Of a DNA stretch of 64,000 bases, positions 1 through 7,688 are shown piece after piece; within the stretch, counting starts at the first letter, position 1, and every line of letters begins with the position of its first letter. The notes beneath the pieces are model-generated. The model had not been told where the DNA came from, did not search any database, and worked only from the letters and a program-made list of their open reading frames with translations. The stretch covers positions 186,001 through 250,000 of the forward strand of contig NZ_MRDH01000005.1 in assembly GCF_002008225.1 (NCBI RefSeq), in the 5' to 3' direction. A program made the translations under genes and the position numbers. The DNA is from Agrobacterium salinitolerans (GTDB lineage: Bacteria > Pseudomonadota > Alphaproteobacteria > Rhizobiales > Rhizobiaceae).

Positions 1-1290
1 GTACGGTTGGGTAGCCTCGCCGCCTGCATTCCCAGTTGCCGGAAACCCGCCGCCATGATCGTCACGTTCGTGACCGACATCAGCCGAGGGATGAGCTTCA
101 TCCTTCGGTTCGTCCTCGGGCCGCACGAAGCCACGCTCTATCTTGAGCTCCCCGCCGGCGCCGAGCGAGACGAAGACACCGCCGCGGGCGACCTCCTGCG
201 GATCGAACACATACGGGCGATCGTTCAGGCGGTCGAGCTCGCTGCCGAGTTCCTCGAGCTTTTGTTCGGTCGCTTCCGAGTACTCGTCTGCCTCCGAATA
301 TTCTGCGTCGAGCTTATCGTATTCGGCACGCGTGGCATCATAGCGAGCCAGTTCGTCTTCCGTCATTTCCGCCTGCTCGCCGTAGAAGCGGCGCAGGCCG
401 GACGTGTGACCGTAGGGAAAGTCGAAGGCCGCTTCGACCCACTTCCAGCCTTCGTTCAAGCGGATCGTCTCGGCGTCGGCCTTCAGCTTTTCCATCACAA
501 GCTGCTCAACCAGCGCCGGGTCCTGCAGCCATCCGCCCTGATCCTGGTCGAACAGATCACGCATGGTGACGCCTCCCGCCGCCTCGTAAGCTTCGATGCC
601 GATATAGACGACGCGGCGGTCGCTGGCGCGGATCGCAGTTTCGGTCAGCAGCCGGCGAATGTAATAAGGCTCCCGGCTATGGGAGCGCGAGACCGTGTCC
701 CAGACCTGCTCCTGGCGAACACGGTCGTTCGTGATCGAAAACGCCATGATCTGTTCGAGCGTCATCTCGTCCTCGGCATACAGATCGAGAAGCCGCGGCG
801 AGACGGAAGCCAGCCGCAGGCGCTGCCTGACCGTCGCCACAGAAACGAAGAAACGCGCGGCGATCTCCTCCTCACCAAGCCCCTGCTCGCGCAGGGTCTG
901 GAAGGCGCGGAACTGATCGAGCGGATGCAGGGATACGCGCTGGACGTTTTCGGCGAGCGAATCCTCGACTTCGAGCGTTTCGCCCTTGCTGACGATGCAG
1001 GGAACGCCTGCCGTCTTGGCCAGGCGCTTCTGCGCAACGAGGCGCTCGAGGGCGCGATACCGGCGCCCGCCGGCCGGAATGCGGTAGATGCCGGTCTCGT
1101 TGCCTTCGCCGTCCAGCTCGGGACGGACGTTGAGGCTGGTGAGCAACCCGCGATGGGCGATGTCTTCCGCCAGATCCTCGATAGAGACGCCCGCCTTGAT
1201 CTTGCGGACGTTCTGCTGGCTCAGCACCAGCTTGTTGAAGGGAATATCCCGGGCTGCACTGAGGGTGATTTTCGATGTGGCCTGAGCCAT
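1..1290 (-). CDS. ParB/RepB/Spo0J-type plasmid protein (3' end beyond window)
   Basis: The minus strand is open from an ATG at 1290 to the left edge, so about 430 N-terminal residues are visible and the end is missing. The protein starts MAQATSKITLSAARDIPFNKL and carries ParB N-terminal motifs: VLSQQNVRK, an EDLAEDIAHRGLL segment, IPAGGRRYRAL, and SLAENVQRVSLHPLDQFRAF, then a helix-turn-helix region (GLGEEEIAARFFVSVATVRQRL). The GGRRYRAL and ENVQR boxes are the CTP/DNA-binding signatures of ParB. Known relatives are long ParB-like proteins of rhizobial plasmids, distinct from RepB. A GGAG lies about 7 bases before the ATG. The acidic stretch near residues 330-370 is probably coiled coil. It is not part of repABC, so a role in segregation or DNA binding is inferred from the family only. 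Confidence 0.9.
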   Translation of the reverse strand, partial: MAQATSKITLSAARDIPFNKLVLSQQNVRKIKAGVSIEDLAEDIAHRGLLTSLNVRPELDGEGNETGIYRIPAGGRRYRALERLVAQKRLAKTAGVPCIVSKGETLEVEDSLAENVQRVSLHPLDQFRAFQTLREQGLGEEEIAARFFVSVATVRQRLRLASVSPRLLDLYAEDEMTLEQIMAFSITNDRVRQEQVWDTVSRSHSREPYYIRRLLTETAIRASDRRVVYIGIEAYEAAGGVTMRDLFDQDQGGWLQDPALVEQLVMEKLKADAETIRLNEGWKWVEAAFDFPYGHTSGLRRFYGEQAEMTEDELARYDATRAEYDKLDAEYSEADEYSEATEQKLEELGSELDRLNDRPYVFDPQEVARGGVFVSLGAGGELKIERGFVRPEDEPKDEAHPSADVGHERDDHGGGFPATGNAGGEATQPY

Positions 1291-2176
1291 GTCGTTTCTC
1301 CATGACGGACCGGCCGGAGCATCTCTCCAGCCTCCTAACCCGCCACAAATCCTCTGTCCCTCCTCTCCCTCTATTCCGCTGGTTTCGGCCGTAACGTAAA
1401 TCACCTCTTCCCCTGATTGGGTTAGGTTGTCTATCCTTCTATTTTCCTCCGTGATGCGGATCGATCTGGCCAAGGCATTCTCTCCAAAGTGAAACGCCTC
1501 CTCTGTCGAAAACCCGCGCCAGTCGGCGCCTCGTTACTCTCCGCAGATAACGTCGCCCTCATCATCTTGATGACGGTGCTTGTCGTACGCTCCTTAACTG
1601 GGACGTTGGCACGGGCTGTGAGCTATAAACGCCGTATAGCGGCGCTCCGATGTCCTAAAGACAGCGATAAGCCGCGAAGGCTCGAAAAACGCCGGTCGAC
1701 CGGTGGAGCGCTCGGCATGCGCGAGCCTGCAGGTAGGCGGCGTTTCCTGCCCCCTCTCATTCATCCAGAGGGCCGATGGCTGCAAGGGCGCGAGAAGAGC
1801 AGGAAAAATCGCCAGCCAGATCCGGCGGGCCTCCCTTGGGGCCAGACTGCTGCAAGCGCCAGATGCGTCAGGGATGCAAGCCTTTCGAAGGGAAAGACGG
1901 GCATGACGCCAGCTTCAGCGGAGCCGACAGCCTGGGCGGCCATGCCCGTCTGCTCACCTCATGTCCAACCGGAACCCTAACTTGCGAACTGACTATCGAT
2001 AAGCGCACTGACTCGGTAGGTGATGCGCCGGCGAGGCAACGATCTTGCGCAGTGCCGGGGGCGGCGACCCAACCTGCATGTCACGGAAACACGGCGGGTT
2101 GATGAAGTTGATAAGATGCCCTATATAACTGTCAACCATCAACCTTGATCCGCTCCGGCGGAATGGAGAACCGGCC
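1291..2176. other. Intergenic region upstream of the ParB-like gene and the RES module
   Basis: About 890 bases separate the divergent ParB-like and antitoxin-like genes. The open frames here (for example plus strand 1489-1980) have no recognisable domain, no convincing ribosome binding site and an implausible composition, so I call no gene. A lone copy of a TATCGATAAG half-site lies at about 1994-2003; it resembles the arm of the inverted repeat at 21770-21796. The operator-like repeat next to 2177 is listed separately. Confidence 0.5.
2097..2144 (+). promoter_or_regulatory. Inverted-repeat operator around the promoter of the antitoxin-like gene
   Basis: GGTTGATG at 2097-2104 is matched by CATCAACC at 2137-2144, and GTTGA at 2107-2111 by TCAAC at 2132-2136. 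A -10-like TATAAC lies between the arms (about 2124-2129). The first gene starts at 2177. This is the arrangement expected for autorepression by an antitoxin; that it is an operator is inference. Confidence 0.5.
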
Positions 2177-3286
2177 ATGGCAGAAGCTCAGATCGCCGTC
2201 GGCATTCCGGAGGATATTAGAGCAGTAGTGGAACACGCGGCCGACCGCGAAGGCCTTCATCTCTCTGAATGGATTCGTCGCGCCCTGCTGCGCGAGGCTT
2301 CCGAACGGCCAACGACCCTAAATTGGCACTGGAGGAACATCCTCCTGCATCATTACCCTTCGGCATCCGTAAGTGAAGACATTGCAGGCCTTTTGCGTAC
2401 CTACAGCGACGAAATATATCCCTCCAATTCCTTCCCAGGCAGTGGATTGAGCAACTTTGAAACGAAGACATTCGGGATCTATGGACTAGCACTCTTTTCG
2501 TCCCGGATTGACCAGGGTGCAATCTTGCTCAGTGCGGCTTTGATCGAAGGGTCGATGGGTCATTTCCGGCCTCTTCACGCTCGCACCCGGATCAACCGGC
2601 CCCGCTCGTGGCTGGACAGTCTGGTGGTCAGTTGCCGCGACCGGGCCACAGAGGTTCGGCAAGCCTTGCAATTCGAGTGGGAACCGACAGGTCGGGCCGC
2701 CGAACTTGCGCTCGATGCGTTCAAAACCTTGAGCGAATTGACGCAGACGAGTTGGGAGCTCCAAAGATTGTGCCAGACCGACCGTCCACGCGCATTCCAC
2801 GAGTTGGCGCGCCATCTGGAACTTGCGACGCAACAGTTTGAATTGAATGCGCGGCTTGTCGCCGAGGTCGAGGCTATAGACGCCCCTTCGCCTGTGTCGG
2901 ACCGGCTGAACGACGTCCAGACCAATCTTCTCAACCGAGCCGGCGGCGGCTTGTCGCTAACGGCGGCTGCCGACCGTCTCGGCATCTCGCGACAGGCGCT
3001 GCACAAACGGGCCAAGACTGGATCCGCACTTGCCCTCATGCAGGGAGACGAGCTCGTTCTGCCATTGGCGCAATGGGTCAGCACCGGAACGTCTCTGACC
3101 TGGATCGACGGCCTGCCCAAAGTCATCAAGCTGTTTAAGACAGCAGGTGGCTGGTCCGCGTTGCAATTCTTGATCGAACAGGATCCGAACCTTGGCACGA
3201 CGCCGCGACTCGCGTTGATCGATGGAAGGGTGGATGACGTCGTCTCCGCAGCCGAGGCTTACCTGGGAATAGAGGGAGAGGCATAA
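2177..3286 (+). CDS. Long antitoxin-like protein (RHH-like N terminus, HTH plus Xre/MbcA/ParS-like C terminus)
   Basis: This 369-residue protein directly precedes the RES toxin gene, with 2 bases between stop and start. Residues 1-42 look like a ribbon-helix-helix or CopG-type segment (IPEDIRAVVEHAADREGLHLSEWIRRALL). Residues about 255-300 contain a helix-turn-helix (LTAAADRLGISRQALHKRAK). The C terminus (GGWSALQFLIEQDPNLGTTP, then a VVSAAEAYLG helix) resembles the toxin-binding domain of Xre/MbcA/ParS antitoxins (DUF2384). The middle, about 45-250, is unrecognised and helical. RES-Xre antitoxins are normally about 130-170 residues, so this one carries roughly 200 extra. GGAG lies 8 bases before the ATG. 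The likely role is to neutralise the RES partner and repress the operon; the extra domain is unexplained. Confidence 0.72.
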   Translation: MAEAQIAVGIPEDIRAVVEHAADREGLHLSEWIRRALLREASERPTTLNWHWRNILLHHYPSASVSEDIAGLLRTYSDEIYPSNSFPGSGLSNFETKTFGIYGLALFSSRIDQGAILLSAALIEGSMGHFRPLHARTRINRPRSWLDSLVVSCRDRATEVRQALQFEWEPTGRAAELALDAFKTLSELTQTSWELQRLCQTDRPRAFHELARHLELATQQFELNARLVAEVEAIDAPSPVSDRLNDVQTNLLNRAGGGLSLTAAADRLGISRQALHKRAKTGSALALMQGDELVLPLAQWVSTGTSLTWIDGLPKVIKLFKTAGGWSALQFLIEQDPNLGTTPRLALIDGRVDDVVSAAEAYLGIEGEA

Positions 3287-3288
3287 TC

Positions 3289-3897
3289 GTGATTGCCTCG
3301 CGCTTTGTGTCCGGTCTGCGTGCCGTCACGCTTCCGGCCGGCCACGGTCTTGTCCGCGTGCATCCGCTCGCTCGCGGACCGGTTTTCTTTGGACCGGCCC
3401 CCGGGAGCCGCCCTCAGAACCGCTTCGATGCGCCAGACCAGGAGTATCGGGTCCTTTATGCCGCTGAACACCTCGAGGGCGCCTTTGTCGAGACCGTATT
3501 GCGCCGGCCGGTCGGTCGGATCCTACGGCGTGCCAGCGTCGAGGAGCGCGGATGGAGCATTGTGCGGCCCTCACGGCCTCTTGCCCTTGCCAAGCTCTTC
3601 GACGACGGCCTGCAATTTCACCAGATCGATGCCAGCGAAATCAGCGCGGATAATTATGCTCCCTCGCGGGCACTAGCGCTCGCACTTCATACCGAATTCA
3701 GCGACCTCGATGGTCTCGCCTACCGGTCACGATACAATAATGGCGAGATCTGTTACGCAATCTTCGACCGCATAGCGCTGGGCGAGTTCGACGCGGAACC
3801 TGTCTCGCCTTTCGGAGACCACAAGGACAGGGTCGATGCGATGATGGAGCTTTATGGCGCCGTCTTCGACACCAGCCTGCCCATTCCACCAATCTAG
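3289..3897 (+). CDS. RES-domain toxin, NAD+-degrading type
   Basis: The 202-residue product fits the RES family. It has the early RFVSGL...VRVHPLARGP segment, FDAPDQEYRVLYAAE, then HLEGAFVETVLRRPVGR, which holds the conserved Tyr and Glu of the fold. DNYAPSRALALALH and LDGLAYRSRYNNGEICYAIF (the R-S-R block) follow. Characterised RES toxins degrade NAD+ by phosphorolysis or hydrolysis and arrest growth. The start is GTG at 3289, preceded by a GGGAGAGG box inside the end of the upstream gene, so the two are probably translationally coupled. On a repABC replicon the pair could serve post-segregational maintenance or abortive infection; that is inference. Confidence 0.88.
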   Translation: MIASRFVSGLRAVTLPAGHGLVRVHPLARGPVFFGPAPGSRPQNRFDAPDQEYRVLYAAEHLEGAFVETVLRRPVGRILRRASVEERGWSIVRPSRPLALAKLFDDGLQFHQIDASEISADNYAPSRALALALHTEFSDLDGLAYRSRYNNGEICYAIFDRIALGEFDAEPVSPFGDHKDRVDAMMELYGAVFDTSLPIPPI

Positions 3898-4336
3898 GTC
3901 ACGATCTCATGGCGTCCGAAATCTCTCGTAGGGCGACAAGGCGCGAAAGCCGCAAGGATTGCCAAAGGCGTGCTAAAGCAAAGCGCGCGCTAGACTGCAC
4001 CGACGATGACAAGAGACACATAGTCTTCAAACTCTGGTCAGCGGAATAATCCTCGTCGAGCCATCTGAAAGTCGTCATAGGCGGAAGGCCAAGGGATCGC
4101 CGACAAGCCGTTCGCCGGTCACAAAATCGGACGAAGTCGTGCTGCTTCCGCTGTCACGATCACACGCTTTTCGGTTGCGACGGTTGCCCGTGGATAAAGC
4201 AGGCTGATCGATTCTTCCTCCAATGAATCCAAGATCGATATCGCCATCTCTGGCACTTCAGCGACCGTTGTCGTCGTGTTGCTGAACCCCGGGGCTGCGC
4301 ATTCCGCTCCTGCTTCTTGACCGGCCGTTGAGATAT
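3898..4336. other. Intergenic region with no gene recognised
   Basis: About 440 bases lie between the 3' end of the RES gene and the 3' end of the minus-strand gene at 4337. Short open frames have no ribosome binding site or recognisable domain, and I see no clear hairpin-plus-T terminator. Confidence 0.4.
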
Positions 4337-5698
4337 TCAGCCTCCAAGAGCGCTCCAGACATCCTTGTATGAAGGTTCTTCTTCAGGCTTTCTGCGAAAA
4401 CCAAGGGCCTCGACATAGTCGAGGTCACGTTGAGGTGCTCGAGCGCCAAGCTCGATCAGTACCAGCCGTTTCGCGAGGAGGTGTTGGACATCAATCGCTT
4501 TCGCACCGAGTCCAGAAACGGGAGCGCCGATTGCTGCAAGAGCTGCACCAATGGAAGAATGTCGGTGGCGGGGCTGGACGAGCACCTTTCCTAAAAAGGT
4601 AGCCAGATCGATGGATACATCCTCATAGCGCACATTGCATTTCGATTCCGGTAACGTTTGGATCGGTCTACCGGGATTTCGGCGGAGGACCTCCCGTAAA
4701 AGCGCCTGGCCTGGAGCTATTGCGAAAGGTCGATGGCGGACGTTTCTTGGATAGATCAGGTAATATCCATCACGGTGTGCAGCGGTCAGCGCCCTGACCT
4801 GGTGGTTCGTCCCGAAATTTTCCGAATGGCGATAAATATTTGTGACGAACGGATGCTCCTTGTCTTCCATCTTTCCTTGAACGACGGCGGCGCTGACAAT
4901 GGGATGTCCGTCTTCCTGTCCCAGATAAGCAACGATGATGAAGTCGGCTCCAGTATTTGGCTCGACGACCGTCTTCTCCGTTTCCAGCACTCCGATCTCG
5001 ATCGGAAACGAAGCGTCGTATCCGAGCGCCGATGCCATTTTCCTCGCCTCGCTCTTTGCGGCCGACTTTAAGCCTGCAACCACATCGACATTGAAATTCG
5101 CCTCCTCTGGTTCGGCGGGCAAATGGGTGATGACGTCATGCTCCACCTTGTGTCCCATCCAGTAGAGGATAGCGGCGGTATTCGGCTGCCACGAAGCGAC
5201 CCGCCCGGCCGCGTCGAGAGTTTCGCCCATTATGTCAACGGGGCTCTTGCCATGAGGCTCGATGGCAAACCAGCGCCCAATCGTCGCCATGATGGCGGCA
5301 CTCGGCTCGGCCGAAAACAATGCATACTGGTCCTCCTCACGCAGGTGAAGAATGGACTGGACGCGCTCCTTGAATTCGACCTCGTTGACCTGCCAGCGGC
5401 GTGGGATGTTCAGCGCTGTGGCAAGCGCCTCCGCGAAATGCCGACACCTTATCTTTGCTGCAATCTGACGGAGTATCGCCTTGCTCGCGTCGGAGAGCTC
5501 TTCGTGAATGCCGTTCCCAACGCCCCAGCTGTTGAGTTCCCTGGCCAGCGTCGTCAATAAGTAGCCTAGCGCTTCAAGTTCATCCTGTGAGGGTAATCCG
5601 GGTCTCGGTTTCGGATAGCGTACCCTGCGCTTGGCTTCCCTTAGTTGCTGGGCGGTCAGGCGTTGTTCAATCGCAACGAGTTCTAAAATTTCGTCCAT
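4337..5698 (-). CDS. Unknown protein with a possible PD-(D/E)XK nuclease-like core
   Basis: The 453-residue protein belongs to no family I can name. Residues 1-130 are helical and charged. Residues about 239-277 carry an acidic residue (E239 or E246), then GADF (D252) in a beta strand and, after a second strand, VVQGK (Q274, K276). That order (E, then G-A-D, then Q-x-K) is the layout of the restriction-endonuclease-like fold. The C-terminal 120 residues are unassigned. It is divergent from the lipoprotein gene at 5926, with 227 bases between them. The nuclease reading is inference from a short motif only. Confidence 0.55.
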   Translation of the reverse strand: MDEILELVAIEQRLTAQQLREAKRRVRYPKPRPGLPSQDELEALGYLLTTLARELNSWGVGNGIHEELSDASKAILRQIAAKIRCRHFAEALATALNIPRRWQVNEVEFKERVQSILHLREEDQYALFSAEPSAAIMATIGRWFAIEPHGKSPVDIMGETLDAAGRVASWQPNTAAILYWMGHKVEHDVITHLPAEPEEANFNVDVVAGLKSAAKSEARKMASALGYDASFPIEIGVLETEKTVVEPNTGADFIIVAYLGQEDGHPIVSAAVVQGKMEDKEHPFVTNIYRHSENFGTNHQVRALTAAHRDGYYLIYPRNVRHRPFAIAPGQALLREVLRRNPGRPIQTLPESKCNVRYEDVSIDLATFLGKVLVQPRHRHSSIGAALAAIGAPVSGLGAKAIDVQHLLAKRLVLIELGARAPQRDLDYVEALGFRRKPEEEPSYKDVWSALGG

Positions 5699-5925
5699 CG
5701 GCAGGGGTCCCTTGTGTTGCGGCCTGTCTAAATGCGCGGGACAAGCGCCGCTAGCTTGGAGATCCTGTTCCGATGAAGACGGTCAACTGAGTGTTAATTC
5801 GGCCTTGAACCTGACGCGCCAACACAAAGTCGACACGATCGCGCGGGCAAACAGGCGATGTGAAAACTATTGCAACCAAGAGTTATTTATAGGAGATTGT
5901 TCTTTAGGGGCTTTGGGGAACAAAA

Positions 5926-6804
5926 ATGCGTGTATTACTTGCGGCATTGATGTTGATTTGCGGCGGCTGCGCTGCTCTTCCCAGTAAAACTGATCTCGAC
6001 AGCTTCGGTACGGCGACTTCGAACAGTGCAAACACGGTCGCGGCTGCGGTGGCGGCCAGCAGCCAGGTGGCTTCCGATCAGGATGAACAGTTGCAGGCTA
6101 TGAACTATGTTCGCGGCCGCGCGTATGCGTTGGTCGAGGTGCCGCAGTCGACACGCGTCAAACGGCTAGACCCCGATCAACTCGCAATACGGCTGGCCGC
6201 ACTCAGAGATCTCCAGGGCTATGCGAAGGCGGTCGCGAAAGCTGCCGATCAGGGCACAGTCGATCAGCTCGAAGCAGCGGCCGAGAAACTCACGACTTCG
6301 GTAGCGATGCTCGCCACCGTCGTTAGGGGCGCCCCGGTGGTGGCACCCGCGATCAAACTCGCCGGTCGCGCCGCGACCTATGCAGTTTCAGACAGCTACG
6401 TGCGGGAGGTCCTCGGAATTATCCAAAAAACAGATCCCGTCGTGAAGGAACTTGTTGACCTCCTACAGACGGATCTTGGTCCGATGCAGACCGATCTGCA
6501 AGTTCAGGCCGCCGGCTACGCAGGACTTCGGGATCAGCAGCTCGCAGTCCTGCGCCAAGATCCGCGCGTGAGCAGGGCCGCGCTCTATGACGCCTACATG
6601 AAGGCACGCGCTGACATCAAAGGACGCTACGCGCTGAGCGAAGCTGCAGCTCCGATAACGGAGTTGTTGCAGTCGATATACGACACCCACCATGCCCTGG
6701 CGACCGGGGCAGGCGATGTCGGGCTCACGATCAAGCGGCTGAGCGCGCTCGCCCAAGATAGCGCCGCGGTCATTCAAGCAGTGAAGAAGGATTCTGGAGA
6801 ATGA
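5926..6804 (+). CDS. Probable lipoprotein of unknown function, first gene of the subtilase cluster
   Basis: The protein has 292 residues. The N terminus (MRVLLAALMLICGGC) is a short lipoprotein-type signal with the candidate lipidated Cys at residue 15; the residues before it (C-G-G) are not an ideal lipobox. The mature part is Ala-rich and almost wholly helical (residues 25-130 and 160-290), suggesting a coiled-coil or four-helix envelope protein. Its TGA overlaps the ATG of the next gene, so the two are coupled. The family is unknown to me. Its position ahead of a protease and a phospholipase-like gene suggests an envelope role for the cluster. Confidence 0.7.
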   Translation: MRVLLAALMLICGGCAALPSKTDLDSFGTATSNSANTVAAAVAASSQVASDQDEQLQAMNYVRGRAYALVEVPQSTRVKRLDPDQLAIRLAALRDLQGYAKAVAKAADQGTVDQLEAAAEKLTTSVAMLATVVRGAPVVAPAIKLAGRAATYAVSDSYVREVLGIIQKTDPVVKELVDLLQTDLGPMQTDLQVQAAGYAGLRDQQLAVLRQDPRVSRAALYDAYMKARADIKGRYALSEAAAPITELLQSIYDTHHALATGAGDVGLTIKRLSALAQDSAAVIQAVKKDSGE

Positions 6805-7259
6805 CGCCCGCCGAGGAATTTGATGCCGCCGCACAAACTGCTCAACAGACGCTAGCGCAGTTTCCGCCGAACAAGATCGAGCAGCCTGGCACAATCAGCG
6901 AATGGATTGCCAAGCTCAATCCGACACTCTGGAGCGCCGCAGCTGGGGTAAACGCCGCCAAAATCGCAAGAGACATCGCCGCGTCCCTACAGGTTCTGAT
7001 AGCCACCAAATCTCTGTCCAACGACAGCGAAAAGGCCGAGTTTGCCAATTCGATCCTCGTCCTCCAATCCGCCTACATGGATGCGAGGAACAAGGCTTTG
7101 GTTTCGACTTCAGCCCGATATGTCATTACAACGCAGCTTCGCAACCAGACGGCGACGTTGAACAAGGCGTATAAGAAGGTGACCGCGAGCACCGCCGCGA
7201 TGAACCAAGTCGGTGGTTTGTTAGACGGGTTGTCATCGCTGATCACCGCTTTGAAATAA
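6801..7259 (+). CDS. Small helical protein of unknown function
   Basis: The 152-residue product overlaps the preceding lipoprotein gene by four bases (ATGA). It has no signal peptide and no membrane segment. The sequence is Ala/Thr/Asn-rich and helical, with a hydrophobic C-terminal segment (MNQVGGLLDGLSSLITAL). An AAGGA lies about 10 bases before the ATG. I do not recognise the family. Tight coupling suggests it works with the lipoprotein. Confidence 0.65.
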   Translation: MTPAEEFDAAAQTAQQTLAQFPPNKIEQPGTISEWIAKLNPTLWSAAAGVNAAKIARDIAASLQVLIATKSLSNDSEKAEFANSILVLQSAYMDARNKALVSTSARYVITTQLRNQTATLNKAYKKVTASTAAMNQVGGLLDGLSSLITALK

Positions 7260-7298
7260 AATCCGGGTAGGTGTTTTTCTAAAGAGTGGGAAAAGGGA

Positions 7299-7670
7299 AT
7301 GGCCAAAAAGACGACTCACAACGACAGTGCGAAGACGCAGTCCGCTGCAAAAGCCGGCCGTTCAAGACAGGTGGCTACGGCAATATCGCAAGATGTTGCG
7401 AATATTCCGTCACTCAGCAGCTTGGCGTTCGCTCAGGCGACCCCGTTCATCACCGCCGCAGCCGGCGCCCTTGTCGACCCGATGCTAGCAAAGCTTCTGT
7501 CCCGCTTCACCCTGACCGAAGTTTCCCAGATGGCAGAAATGGGACCTAAGGTCGCCAACCTCGTTGAACACGTCCTGCCGCTGTTTCCAATCGATCGCCT
7601 CAGTACCCGCGTCAGCGCGGCACTGCCGACGGTCCTCGATCAACTTCGCAAATTGCCGATCACCGTCTAG
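7299..7670 (+). CDS. Small unknown protein separated from the subtilase by an in-frame TAG
   Basis: The 123-residue protein begins with a basic, polar stretch (residues 1-30), followed by a hydrophobic segment (SLAFAQATPFITAAAGALV) and helices ending in PIDRLSTRVSAALPTVLDQLRKLPITV. A GGGAAAAGGGA box precedes the ATG. It ends with TAG at 7668-7670, and the subtilase frame continues in the same register with no other stop. The two may therefore be one gene with a nonsense codon, a readthrough pair, or two coupled genes. No family is recognised. Confidence 0.6.
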   Translation: MAKKTTHNDSAKTQSAAKAGRSRQVATAISQDVANIPSLSSLAFAQATPFITAAAGALVDPMLAKLLSRFTLTEVSQMAEMGPKVANLVEHVLPLFPIDRLSTRVSAALPTVLDQLRKLPITV

Positions 7671-7688
7671 ACCGCACTTGATCCGCGC

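Noticed and set aside
7..1305. Long plus-strand open frame of 432 codons
   Set aside because: It is the opposite strand of the ParB-like gene, whose minus-strand translation has clear family motifs.
1489..1980. Open frame of 163 codons between the ParB-like and antitoxin-like genes
   Set aside because: No domain, no ribosome binding site and an Arg/Pro/Ser-rich composition typical of noncoding GC-rich DNA.
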